14,195 bases of DNA from an uncultured Clostridia bacterium (GTDB lineage: Bacteria > Bacillota > Clostridia > Christensenellales > Aristaeellaceae). Location: contig CAKTXR010000066.1 in the NCBI GenBank assembly GCA_934631025.1, forward strand, positions 1 to 14,195, written 5' to 3'. Below the pieces are notes generated by a model that was not told the DNA's origin, did no database searches, and saw only the letters and a program-made list of their open reading frames with translations. The position numbers and the translations under genes are program-made. Positions 1 to 7,287 of this stretch are shown in pieces (positions within the stretch are counted from its first letter, which is position 1; each line of letters opens with the position of its first letter).

Positions 1-79
1 AGAAAGTGTCTTGGCTGGAAATCACCGGCGGAAGTCTTTTATGGTTCGGTGTTGCACTTGACTTGACAATTCAAGATAC

Positions 80-111
80 AAAAACAGCCGCCGCCCTGCC
101 CGAGCGACGGC
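80..111 (-). terminator. Intrinsic terminator of the catabolic operon
   Basis: Read on the minus strand just after the dehydratase stop codon, arms GCCGTCGC (111-104) and GCGGCGGC (94-87) pair over 8 bp with one G-U wobble around a 9-nt loop. TG and then a run of five T (84-80) follow. This is a textbook Rho-independent terminator and closes the four-gene operon. The remaining bases 1-79 hold no gene that I can support; 63-76 contains only a short CTTGA/TCAAG dyad. Confidence 0.8.
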
Positions 112-124
112 CGCCGATCCGTCC

Positions 125-1804
125 TTACATATAGCGCATATCGCAGCCCTCGTCGGCCTGCAAAACGTTGTCGATAAAATTGCGCACAAAGCCGCGCGTA
201 ATGTCCGGATGTTCCTTCGGAACGACGGTTTTCAGGCGCGCCGCCAGCTCCTCGTCGCTGACGTCCAGCCGCAGGAGATTTTTGTCCACGTCGATCTCGA
301 TCATGTCCCCGTCGCGCACGGCGGCAAGCGGGCCGCCCGCGGCGCTCTCCGGGGCGCAGTGCAGTATGACCGTACCGAACGCGCCGCCCGACATCCGGCT
401 GTCGGTGATGCGCACGAAGTCCTTCACGCCCTGACGATACAGCTTTTTCGGGATCGGCAGGTAATTGCCGAACTCCGGCATACCCGGCGCGCCCTTGGGG
501 CCGTAGCCGCGCAGCACGATTACCGTATCCCACGTCATGTCGTTGTTCTCGTCCAGCAGATATTTTTCCGCCTCGGCCAGATCGTCGAACACTCTGGCCG
601 GCCCCCTGTGCTTGAGCAGATGCGCGCTGGCCGCCGACCGCTTGACCACCGCGCCGCCCGGCGCCAGATTTCCTCGAAGCACGCTGATGCCGCCATAGGG
701 CAGGATCGGATCGTCAAAGGGACGGATAATCTCGCGGTCGAACGCCGTCTCCGCCGAGGCAAGGTTTTCGGCCACCGTCCTGCCGCTGACCGTCAGACAG
801 TCGCCGTGCAGAAGCGGCTCAAGCTCCTTCATCACCGCGCGCACGCCGCCCGCGCGGCCGAACTCGCCCACGGGATACTGCCCATGCGGCTTGACGTTCA
901 CCAAAAGCGGCGTCTCGTTGCTGATGCGGTCAAACTCCATAAGATCGAGCGGTATGCCCGCGCGCCGGGCGATCGCCTTCAGGTGGATCAGCAAATTCGT
1001 GCTGCCGCCGCAGGCCATGAGCACATGAATCGCGTTTTCGATCGACTTTTTCGTAATGATGTCCCGCGCGCAAACGTTTTCCTCGATCAGCCCCACGGCG
1101 CGGCGGCCGGTCATCTCGCTCACGCGCAGCATCTCCGCCGACACTGCCACGCAGGCTGCGCTCCCGGGCAGCGCCAGACCGAGCGCCTCGGTCACCGTCT
1201 GGCAGGTGTTCGCCGTGCCCATAATCGGACATGCGCCCGCCGAGCCGTACAGGCAGCCTTCGTGCGCGATTACGTCGTCCATGCCGATTTCGCCCATGTT
1301 GTAGCGCGTCCAGAGCTTGAAGCTGTCCGTGCCGCAGCAGAGCGCCTCGCCCTTATAGGAACCGGGCAGCATCGTGCCGCCGGGCAGAAAGATCGTCGGC
1401 TTGTTGGCCGAAACCGCCGCCATCAGCTGCGCCGGAATGTTCTTGTCGCAGCCGCCGATCAGCACCACGCCGTCGAAGGGGTGCCGCGCGATCAGCTCCT
1501 CCGTGGTCATCGAGAGCAGATTACGATAGATCAGGCTGGAGAGATCGAAGAACACCTCGCAGATCGACATGGTGTTCACCTCCAGCGGGAAGCCGCCCGC
1601 CGCCCACACGCCGCGCTTGACGGCCTCGGACAGCTGACGGAAATGAACATGGCCGGGGTTCGTTTCCGCCCATGTGTTGATAATGCCCACGATCGGCTTT
1701 TCAATATCCAGATCGGTATAGCCCATGGCCTTGAGCAGCGCGTTGCGCAGCAGCCCCTGCCGCGTGCCGCGCTTCTTCCAGACGGGCGATGTGTTGTTGT
1801 TCAC
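125..1804 (-). CDS. IlvD/EDD-family dehydratase (probable sugar-acid dehydratase)
   Basis: 559 aa. Family members remove water from a 2,3-dihydroxy acid; the non-IlvD branch turns aldonates (arabinonate, xylonate and similar) into 2-keto-3-deoxy acids using an Fe-S cluster and Mg2+. Visible landmarks are GGCDKNIPA with C119 and K121, GACPIMGTANT with C192, CGGSTN, and TDSRMSGGAFGT with S472. Their spacing matches, at a constant offset of 8, the ligands and active-site residues I recall for Rhizobium arabinonate dehydratase (C59, C127, K129, C200, S480). The sequence INTWAETNPGHVHFRQ and the long YRN segment also favour the pentonate-type branch over true IlvD. The oddity is Gly51 where the first cluster cysteine is expected. 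The start is GTG with GGAGGGG 8 nt upstream, lying in the end of the aldolase gene; the two genes are 3 bp apart. It is the last gene of the operon, acts in the cytoplasm, and probably feeds the aldolase. The exact substrate is unknown. Confidence 0.9.
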   Translation of the reverse strand: MNNNTSPVWKKRGTRQGLLRNALLKAMGYTDLDIEKPIVGIINTWAETNPGHVHFRQLSEAVKRGVWAAGGFPLEVNTMSICEVFFDLSSLIYRNLLSMTTEELIARHPFDGVVLIGGCDKNIPAQLMAAVSANKPTIFLPGGTMLPGSYKGEALCCGTDSFKLWTRYNMGEIGMDDVIAHEGCLYGSAGACPIMGTANTCQTVTEALGLALPGSAACVAVSAEMLRVSEMTGRRAVGLIEENVCARDIITKKSIENAIHVLMACGGSTNLLIHLKAIARRAGIPLDLMEFDRISNETPLLVNVKPHGQYPVGEFGRAGGVRAVMKELEPLLHGDCLTVSGRTVAENLASAETAFDREIIRPFDDPILPYGGISVLRGNLAPGGAVVKRSAASAHLLKHRGPARVFDDLAEAEKYLLDENNDMTWDTVIVLRGYGPKGAPGMPEFGNYLPIPKKLYRQGVKDFVRITDSRMSGGAFGTVILHCAPESAAGGPLAAVRDGDMIEIDVDKNLLRLDVSDEELAARLKTVVPKEHPDITRGFVRNFIDNVLQADEGCDMRYM

Positions 1805-1807
1805 GGC

Positions 1808-2722
1808 TTATCCCCTCCATGTAAAGTACGGCTCGATCGCCGCGTAGTGCTCTTCAAAGAGCCTGTCGTAATACTCGTCCGACACAAAGCCCGGCTCGCG
1901 GCAGAAATCGCAGGCGATAATCCCGCGCTTTTTGAGGATCCGCTTTTCAAAGGCAATGATCATCTCGACGTTCTGCCGGATGTGGTTGAGTATGGGCAGG
2001 ATCAGATTGGTGTGCGTCCACGCCGCGCCGGCGCGGTCGCCCGCGATGTACTCGTTGTACATCTTCAGATACAGATCGAACATCGAGCAGCCGGGCATCG
2101 CGCCGATCCCGCCGCGGTCGAAGCCTTCGATGAACTGATAGGCCGCGTTGCCGATGAACACGCCCACCTGATTGTCCGTGAGCCTGAGCAGGCTGCTGAT
2201 ATACGCGCCCGCGGGCTTGCACTCGATCTTGTAATATTTGATGTTGGGGCATTCGCGGAAGAGATCGGCGTAGACCTGCGCGGGAATGGCCACGCCGGTC
2301 TGCTCCGGCGCGTACTGCGCCATGACGGGAATATTAACCGCCTGTCCGACCGCCTTCATGTGGCGATACAGCGCGGCCTGCCCGGGTTTGAGGAAAAACG
2401 GGGGCAGCAGCATCAGATTGTCCGCGCCGATGTCCTCATAGAATTTCGCGCGCTCCACGGCCACCTGCGTGGCGTGCTGCGTCACGGAGATGATGCTCGT
2501 GCCGCCGTATTTGCGGCAGGTCTCCACGGTGATGCGCGCCATCTTTTTCATTTCGTCGTCGGTCAGCTTGTAATATTCGCCGGCGATGCCGAACAGCGTC
2601 ACCGCCTGGCAGCCGCCCTCAATCAGCACGCGAATCAGGTTTTCAAACGAATCGTAGTCCACCAGACCCATTTTCGTAAACGGGGTGGCGATGATCGGGC
2701 ACATTCCATTCAGCTCGCTCAT
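1808..2722 (-). CDS. DapA/NanA-superfamily aldolase or lyase (2-keto-3-deoxy acid aldolase candidate)
   Basis: 304 aa, the usual length for the dihydrodipicolinate synthase / N-acetylneuraminate lyase superfamily. These TIM-barrel enzymes form a Schiff base between a lysine and a 2-keto acid. K165 (in YYKIECKP) is the predicted Schiff-base lysine and Y137 (in MAQYAPE) the partner tyrosine; their 28-residue spacing equals that of Y133/K161 in E. coli DapA. The loop usually GTTGE in DapA is GIAGEYYKL (residues 45-53), so both threonines of the proton relay are missing. This argues against lysine biosynthesis and for a sugar-acid aldolase or dehydratase. Next to an IlvD/EDD dehydratase, cleavage of a 2-keto-3-deoxy acid to pyruvate plus an aldehyde is the best guess. 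The ATG has AGGAGG 10 nt upstream, and that ribosome site overlaps the TGA of the preceding SDR gene, suggesting translational coupling. The substrate is not identifiable. Confidence 0.9.
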   Translation of the reverse strand: MSELNGMCPIIATPFTKMGLVDYDSFENLIRVLIEGGCQAVTLFGIAGEYYKLTDDEMKKMARITVETCRKYGGTSIISVTQHATQVAVERAKFYEDIGADNLMLLPPFFLKPGQAALYRHMKAVGQAVNIPVMAQYAPEQTGVAIPAQVYADLFRECPNIKYYKIECKPAGAYISSLLRLTDNQVGVFIGNAAYQFIEGFDRGGIGAMPGCSMFDLYLKMYNEYIAGDRAGAAWTHTNLILPILNHIRQNVEMIIAFEKRILKKRGIIACDFCREPGFVSDEYYDRLFEEHYAAIEPYFTWRG

Positions 2723-2737
2723 AGGCTTCTTTCCTCC

Positions 2738-3514
2738 TCAGCCGTCGTAGCCGTATTTGTCCAGACTGTCGCTCATCAGGCTCGCGCCGCCGTCCATGGT
2801 CAGCACAGCGCCGGTGATCGAGCCCGCCCACGGCCCGCTCAGGAACAGCGCGGCCTGCCCGATTTCCTCCGGGCGGCACCAGCGCCTGAGCGGTATGTGA
2901 TAGTAGGTCGGTTCCTTCTCGCCCAGCCGCGCCTCGCCCGTGTCCGTCCAGCCGGGCGCGATGACATTGACGCGGATCCCGTATTTTCCGTATTCCAGCG
3001 CGGCGTGCTCCGCCATTTTGTTGAGCCCCGCCTTGAGGGAGGCGTAGACCGAGCAGAGCGGATGGTGCATCCTGTAATGATTGGACGAAATCACCACGAT
3101 GCTGCCGCGCGCGCCGCATTTCTTCATCAGCGCGGCGGCCCTCTGTATGCACAGATATGTGCCGCGGAAATTGACGCTGAACACCCGGTCGATCTCCTCC
3201 GCACGCATTTCCTCAAAGCGCCCCTTGACCGTCAGGCCCGCGTTGGCGACGAACACGTCCAGCCGCCCGAACAGCGTCTCATGCCTCTCGAACAGCGCCG
3301 CCGCTTCCTCCGGCCGCGAAAGATCGGCGCGAACGATCTCGCAGCGCCGCCCCATGGCCTGAATCTCCTGCCTGACCGCCTGCGCGCGCTCCACGCTGCC
3401 GTTACAGTGGACGGTCACGTCGTAGCCCGCCTCCGCCAGCGTCAGCGCCACTGCGCGCCCAATGCCCATGCCCGCGCCCGTCACCAGCGCGACCCTGCCT
3501 TCATTGCCGCTCAT
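2738..3514 (-). CDS. SDR-family oxidoreductase (sugar 1-dehydrogenase candidate)
   Basis: 258 aa, classical short-chain dehydrogenase/reductase length. The Rossmann glycine motif TGAGMGIG lies at residues 12-19, NAG at 91-93, catalytic N115, S144, Y157 and K161 (YASLK), and the PGW turn lies after strand 6. The C-terminal GAVLTMDGGASL is the standard cofactor and oligomer segment. All catalytic residues are present, so it should be active with NAD(P). In this operon, between a glycoside-hydrolase-like protein and a sugar-acid dehydratase and aldolase, the likely job is oxidation of an aldose at C1 to its lactone. A keto-acid or uronate reductase is an alternative. The ATG is preceded by GGAGGG at 7 nt, and the upstream stop codon lies in that spacer, 3 bp before the start. 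No lactonase gene accompanies it in the window. Confidence 0.88.
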   Translation of the reverse strand: MSGNEGRVALVTGAGMGIGRAVALTLAEAGYDVTVHCNGSVERAQAVRQEIQAMGRRCEIVRADLSRPEEAAALFERHETLFGRLDVFVANAGLTVKGRFEEMRAEEIDRVFSVNFRGTYLCIQRAAALMKKCGARGSIVVISSNHYRMHHPLCSVYASLKAGLNKMAEHAALEYGKYGIRVNVIAPGWTDTGEARLGEKEPTYYHIPLRRWCRPEEIGQAALFLSGPWAGSITGAVLTMDGGASLMSDSLDKYGYDG

Positions 3515-3517
3515 GCT

Positions 3518-5371
3518 TCATCCCTCCGCGCCGCCGGTCATGCGGTAGTCCTCCGGCGCAAGCCACGTTCCGTCCTCCATGCAATAGGGCTGAGCGGAAA
3601 AGTTCGCCGTCACGGCCGTACCGTCCGAAAAAACGGTGCGCTGGACGAGCTTATCATCCGTCAAATACTCAAAATCGGTCATGGCTTCCCAGCCGACGCG
3701 GCGGGCCACGGCGCACGCGCGCTCCTGCGAGGCCAGTACACGCTCGCGGATCAGCGGCCACTCGCCCGTATGGAAGGAATACAGCGGCGGCGTGCCGTAG
3801 AGCGCATTGAACAGATCGCGGCGCGGCAGCAGCTCCATGCAGCAGTTCGAGCTGTCGCCCCAATACCAGTAGCTCACCGTACAGTCGTGATACACCATCT
3901 CCCACAGCGGCGCGCGATAGGCCGGATTGAGCATGAAGCGATCGAATACCGGCTCATGCTCGCTTTCGGTATAGAGATGCGCCTTTCTGCGGCCGGATTC
4001 CTTATAATTGATGCGATACTGCTGCGGACTCATGCGCCCTTCGGCATAGCACAGCGCCGGCACGCAGAACTCCACGCCCTCCTCCGTGCCGGACACAAGC
4101 CCCGCGTCCAGCATACTTTGCAGCGTGTCCACGATGGGCGCGCGGGAGTCTCGCCGCGTCATCGGATGCGCCGGACTGTGACACTCCTGAAGCCCGCCGC
4201 CGATCACGTCGATGAACCACGCGCCGCAGCCATAGCGTTTCGCGTATTCGCCCACCTCTTTGCGCGCCGCAATGGCCGCCTGCCGCGCGCACATGCTGTT
4301 CTGCGCGTGCATCACGCCGTCCGTGCCGCGCAGCGCCCACGCGCCGCACAGGCTGCCGTCACGGTTCACGCGCACATCCTGCGGCCAGCCGTGCGCGCGC
4401 CGCTCGGTGTAATCGCACTCGCGAATGCGGAATTTCGGAATCAGCGGCACCACGCTGCCAGGCAGTACATCCGAAAAGTTGTCGTATTTCGTCACCAGAT
4501 AGCCCAACTGAGACAGTCCCTCGGACGCGCGGCAGTCGTCTCTAAAGAACAGCCCGACGATCGCCCGCTCCAGTCCGGCGCTCTTCATGTCGGCCATGAC
4601 GCGCAGCACGTTTTCATGATTGTCCAGATCAAACTCGGCGGTCGATTCGGAATACATGGCCTTCTCGTAATCGTCGTGCCACAGCCACACGTCCGCCGCG
4701 CCGATCAGCCGATCCAGCTGCGGCGCCTGCGCCCGCTTTTCCCTCAGCGTCACGACCAGCCCCTGCGCCTGCCTGTACGCGCGATAGGCCCGACAGGCCG
4801 CGGCCAGACCGCCCGTCCCGCCGACGAGATAGCGCAAGACGCGCTCATAGCCGAAGCGCCCCTCCTGCGCCGTCCACTGAATAAACGGCTGCAAAAGTCC
4901 TTCCGCATTCCTCCGGCGACAGACGATCACATCGGAGGGATCCTCGATCGCCGTCACCAGCCAGCTCGCGCCGCGCGTCAGGCCGATCATGCCCATGCAT
5001 TGAGATACCGACCAGCCCGCCGCGTCCTCGGGGATCACCTGCACCGCAGGATCGTCCACAGGGAAGGCAAAGCCGCCGCCGATGGGCAGCAGCGCCGTAT
5101 CGCCGGCCTGTACCTGCGTCGCGCCCGGATAGGCCAGCGTCTCGGGGCACGCCTCGCCCGAAAGGCGCAGCTCCACGCCGTTTTCCAGAACGGTCAGCCG
5201 CGCCGAAAATGAAACGCCGTCCGCGCCCGTCACGCGGAAGGACGCTCCGCGCTCATCCTGCCGAATATCTTTCGCCGAAAAGCCAACCGCACGTTGCTCA
5301 AACCAGAGATCACCCCAGCCGAACCCGAAGGACGCATCCTCTTCCAGCCGCAGCCTGATTTTTTCGCTCAT
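3518..5371 (-). CDS. Glycoside-hydrolase-like protein, cytoplasmic, family uncertain
   Basis: 617 aa. I recognise the general look of a large carbohydrate-active TIM-barrel protein but cannot fix the family; GH101/GH129-like or DUF5696-like proteins are the closest that come to mind. A beta-rich N-terminal region (about 1-200) is followed by a barrel-like part with DVWLWHDDYEKA (near 230), GAWFIDVIGGGLQECHSPAHP (D388 at the end of a predicted strand), VSGTEEGVEF (E430/E431) and SYWYWGDSSN. The C-terminal end, DGTAVTANFSAQPY, looks like the beta-domain common in such enzymes. D388 and E430 or E431 are candidate catalytic acids by position only. There is no signal peptide or membrane segment, so it should act on imported oligosaccharide. 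The ATG has GGAGG at 7 nt. It is the first gene of the operon, 35 bp downstream of a promoter-like -10 element. Confidence 0.72.
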   Translation of the reverse strand: MSEKIRLRLEEDASFGFGWGDLWFEQRAVGFSAKDIRQDERGASFRVTGADGVSFSARLTVLENGVELRLSGEACPETLAYPGATQVQAGDTALLPIGGGFAFPVDDPAVQVIPEDAAGWSVSQCMGMIGLTRGASWLVTAIEDPSDVIVCRRRNAEGLLQPFIQWTAQEGRFGYERVLRYLVGGTGGLAAACRAYRAYRQAQGLVVTLREKRAQAPQLDRLIGAADVWLWHDDYEKAMYSESTAEFDLDNHENVLRVMADMKSAGLERAIVGLFFRDDCRASEGLSQLGYLVTKYDNFSDVLPGSVVPLIPKFRIRECDYTERRAHGWPQDVRVNRDGSLCGAWALRGTDGVMHAQNSMCARQAAIAARKEVGEYAKRYGCGAWFIDVIGGGLQECHSPAHPMTRRDSRAPIVDTLQSMLDAGLVSGTEEGVEFCVPALCYAEGRMSPQQYRINYKESGRRKAHLYTESEHEPVFDRFMLNPAYRAPLWEMVYHDCTVSYWYWGDSSNCCMELLPRRDLFNALYGTPPLYSFHTGEWPLIRERVLASQERACAVARRVGWEAMTDFEYLTDDKLVQRTVFSDGTAVTANFSAQPYCMEDGTWLAPEDYRMTGGAEG

Positions 5372-5405
5372 CCGATTTCCTCCATTTGCCGCTTTCTATA
5401 ATAAA

Positions 5406-5434
5406 AGTTTAACACAGCATCCCGTGACCGTCAA
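5406..5434 (-). promoter_or_regulatory. Sigma-A-type promoter candidate for the catabolic operon
   Basis: On the minus strand a -35 TTGACG (5434-5429) and a -10 TAAACT (5411-5406, 4 of 6 consensus) are separated by exactly 17 nt, and lie 35-63 nt upstream of the hydrolase-like start. The direct repeat ACGGGAT occurs twice around the -35, 15 nt apart, and GCTGTG occurs twice 32 nt apart. These could be operator half-sites, but they are short and may be chance. No TCGGACAT box is found here. Confidence 0.55.
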
Positions 5435-5494
5435 TCCCGTTCCGCACAGCGTCAAAAATATTTCATCATAGTTTTTTCAGCGTTCATCGTAAAG

Positions 5495-5523
5495 GGAGCC
5501 CGCGCCGCCGGGACGCGAGCTCC
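5495..5523 (-). terminator. Stem-loop after the solute-binding protein gene (terminator or attenuator)
   Basis: On the minus strand, 19 nt past the TAA, GGAGCTCGCG (5523-5514) pairs with CGCGGGCTCC (5504-5495) with one mismatch and a 9-nt loop. The tail is only CTTTACG, so termination may be partial. It sits between the importer operon and the separately promoted catabolic operon. Confidence 0.55.
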
Positions 5524-5541
5524 GCTTTTGGGGCTATGGAA

Positions 5542-7233
5542 TTACTTCGCCATGTTCGCCTGACAGGTCTCGTACGCCTTGGCGTAGAAATCGATCAGCT
5601 CCTGCGCGCCCATGTCCTCCAGCTCCTTGAGATAGCTGTCGAACTCCTCGATCGGGCGCACACCGGTGATGAACTTGGCCGTTTCCGTCTCAACGTGCGG
5701 CTCGATCATGGTGCGCAGCTCGTTGATGCGGATGGATTCGTCCTCGGTGAAATAGGTGATGTTCGGATAGACCTCGGTGGTCAGATAGGGCATGGCGTTC
5801 TTCTCGCGGCTCATGCGCCAGCAGTCGTCGCCGTAATCCTCGCGATAGACCTTGCCGACCGTCTCCAGACCGGCCATTTCCTGCATCAGCCACACGGAGC
5901 CGTGAGAGCCGTCGTTGGGGTTGATGTCCTTGCGGTAGCCGAAGGTCTCGGAGCCGCCCCAGGGCGCGATGGTGGAGCAGATGGCCGCGAAGGTGCTGGG
6001 ATATTTGCCGCTGGCCACGTCCTCGAAGAAATACTTGGTGTTGCTGCCCTCTTCAAAGCTCCAGCCGCCGACCATGCCCAGCGTGTCCTCGGACTGAGAC
6101 CACGGGCCGTTCCACTTATACAGGCCGCCCTTGTTGCTGAAGAAGAAATCGGCGATGCGGACGAGCAGCTCGGGATGCTCCGTCGCGGCGGAGAACGCCA
6201 TGCCGCCGACGTTGACCGTCGCGCCGGCCACATAGAAGGCCTTTTCATTCTGCGCGCTGGTCAGCGGCTGGGCGTGCGCCCACTGCTGGAAATCGGCCGC
6301 GTCGGGCAGCTGCAGGAAGGGCGCGCCGGTGCCGGAAGCCACGGCCTTGCCCTCGGCCATCTGCGCGTTGACCGCGGTGCCCTCGAGGGTGAAGAAATCG
6401 GCGGAAATGAGGCCCTCGTCGTAATACTGCTTCATCAGCTTGAGCAGCTCGACATAGCCCGCGTCCAGCGCGGGAATGACGACCTTACCGTCCTTCAGCG
6501 CGGCCTGAGTGCCGGCGCTGTTCATCGTGACATAGCCCAGCGCGGTCAGCAGGAAGGCGCGGGGATCATTGCCGTTCACGGAGCCGTTGAGCGGCACGGA
6601 CTCGGGATTCTCGGCCTTGAAGGCGCGCAGCAGCTCGGTGAACTGGTCGAGCGTCTCGGGCATCGCGACGCCCTTTTCGTTCATCCAGGCTTCCTTCACG
6701 AACAGCTTCGGGCCGCTGCCAACGTCCTCGATATAGTCGAAGATGGAATAGATACCGCCGTCGGGCGCGGTGATGAGGGGGCGCACCTCGGGGAACTGCC
6801 CCATCAGCTTGAGCATATTGGGCGCGTATTCCTCGGTGAGATAGGGCGCGATGTTCAGCAGCTGCTTTTCAACCGAGCCGTAGCGGATCAGCTTGGTGGT
6901 GTCCAGACCGAAGCCGATCAGGATATCCGGCAGCTCGCCGGACACCATCATGAGGTTCAGCCGCTCCTCCGCAGCGCTGCCCAGGACGTGCTCGACCTTG
7001 AGATCGATGTTCATGGCCTGCCGCATATACTCCCACAGCCAGATGTCCTCGGGCTTGCTGGGATAGGAGTCGGACTGCGTAGAGACCAGCGTCACGGCGA
7101 TCTTCTCGCCGTCCTTGACGATGGGCAGCTCGCTGTCCATGTTCATGTACGCCGGAGCGGCCAGAGCGCCCGTCGCAGCCATGAGCAGAACCAGCGTCAG
7201 GGAAAGAATCTTCCAGAGAGTCTTGTGGGTCAT
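5542..7233 (-). CDS. ABC sugar transporter solute-binding protein (LipO/YtcQ-like)
   Basis: 563 aa from the chosen start. Extracellular binding component of a CUT1-type oligosaccharide importer. The N-terminus THK-TLWKILSLTLVLLMAATGALA is a signal peptide with a likely type I cleavage after ALA (residue 25). There is no cysteine in the region, hence no lipobox. The mature body has typical features of the large (500-570 aa) binding proteins of this subgroup: SGELPDILIG, LNIAPYLTEEYAPN and a C-terminal INELRTMIEPHVE...KFITG...ELEDMGAQELIDFYAKAYE. The ATG at 7233 is preferred to an upstream ATG (7281) because AAAGGAG lies 7 nt before it and the protein then begins at the signal peptide. It is the third gene of the importer operon, 54 bp after the YtcP-type permease gene, with a hairpin in that gap. 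Confidence 0.9.
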   Translation of the reverse strand: MTHKTLWKILSLTLVLLMAATGALAAPAYMNMDSELPIVKDGEKIAVTLVSTQSDSYPSKPEDIWLWEYMRQAMNIDLKVEHVLGSAAEERLNLMMVSGELPDILIGFGLDTTKLIRYGSVEKQLLNIAPYLTEEYAPNMLKLMGQFPEVRPLITAPDGGIYSIFDYIEDVGSGPKLFVKEAWMNEKGVAMPETLDQFTELLRAFKAENPESVPLNGSVNGNDPRAFLLTALGYVTMNSAGTQAALKDGKVVIPALDAGYVELLKLMKQYYDEGLISADFFTLEGTAVNAQMAEGKAVASGTGAPFLQLPDAADFQQWAHAQPLTSAQNEKAFYVAGATVNVGGMAFSAATEHPELLVRIADFFFSNKGGLYKWNGPWSQSEDTLGMVGGWSFEEGSNTKYFFEDVASGKYPSTFAAICSTIAPWGGSETFGYRKDINPNDGSHGSVWLMQEMAGLETVGKVYREDYGDDCWRMSREKNAMPYLTTEVYPNITYFTEDESIRINELRTMIEPHVETETAKFITGVRPIEEFDSYLKELEDMGAQELIDFYAKAYETCQANMAK

Positions 7234-7253
7234 GGGGATTCTCCTTTCTATTG

Positions 7254-7270
7254 AACGGCATAGCGCCGTT
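7254..7270 (-). other. Intercistronic hairpin upstream of the binding-protein gene
   Basis: On the minus strand AACGGC (7270-7265) and GCCGTT (7259-7254) form a perfect 6-bp stem around a 5-nt loop, a few bases before the AAAGGAG ribosome site. No T run follows, so it is not a terminator. It may protect or process the mRNA to favour binding-protein expression, as seen in other sugar importer operons; that role is inference. Confidence 0.4.
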
Positions 7271-7287
7271 TCATTTCGCAATGCGGC

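Noticed and set aside
209..5212. A 1667-codon open frame on the plus strand opposite the catabolic operon
   Set aside because: All four minus-strand genes lie in the same reading frame (gaps of 3, 15 and 3 bp), and their GC-rich codon use avoids TTA, CTA and TCA, which leaves the opposite frame open. The translated product is arginine- and histidine-rich low-complexity sequence with no domain, and the minus-strand genes have clear families and ribosome sites.
5536..7254. A 572-codon open frame on the plus strand opposite the solute-binding protein gene
   Set aside because: Same shadow effect of biased codon use; the product is compositionally odd and has no recognisable motif, while the minus-strand protein is a clear binding protein.
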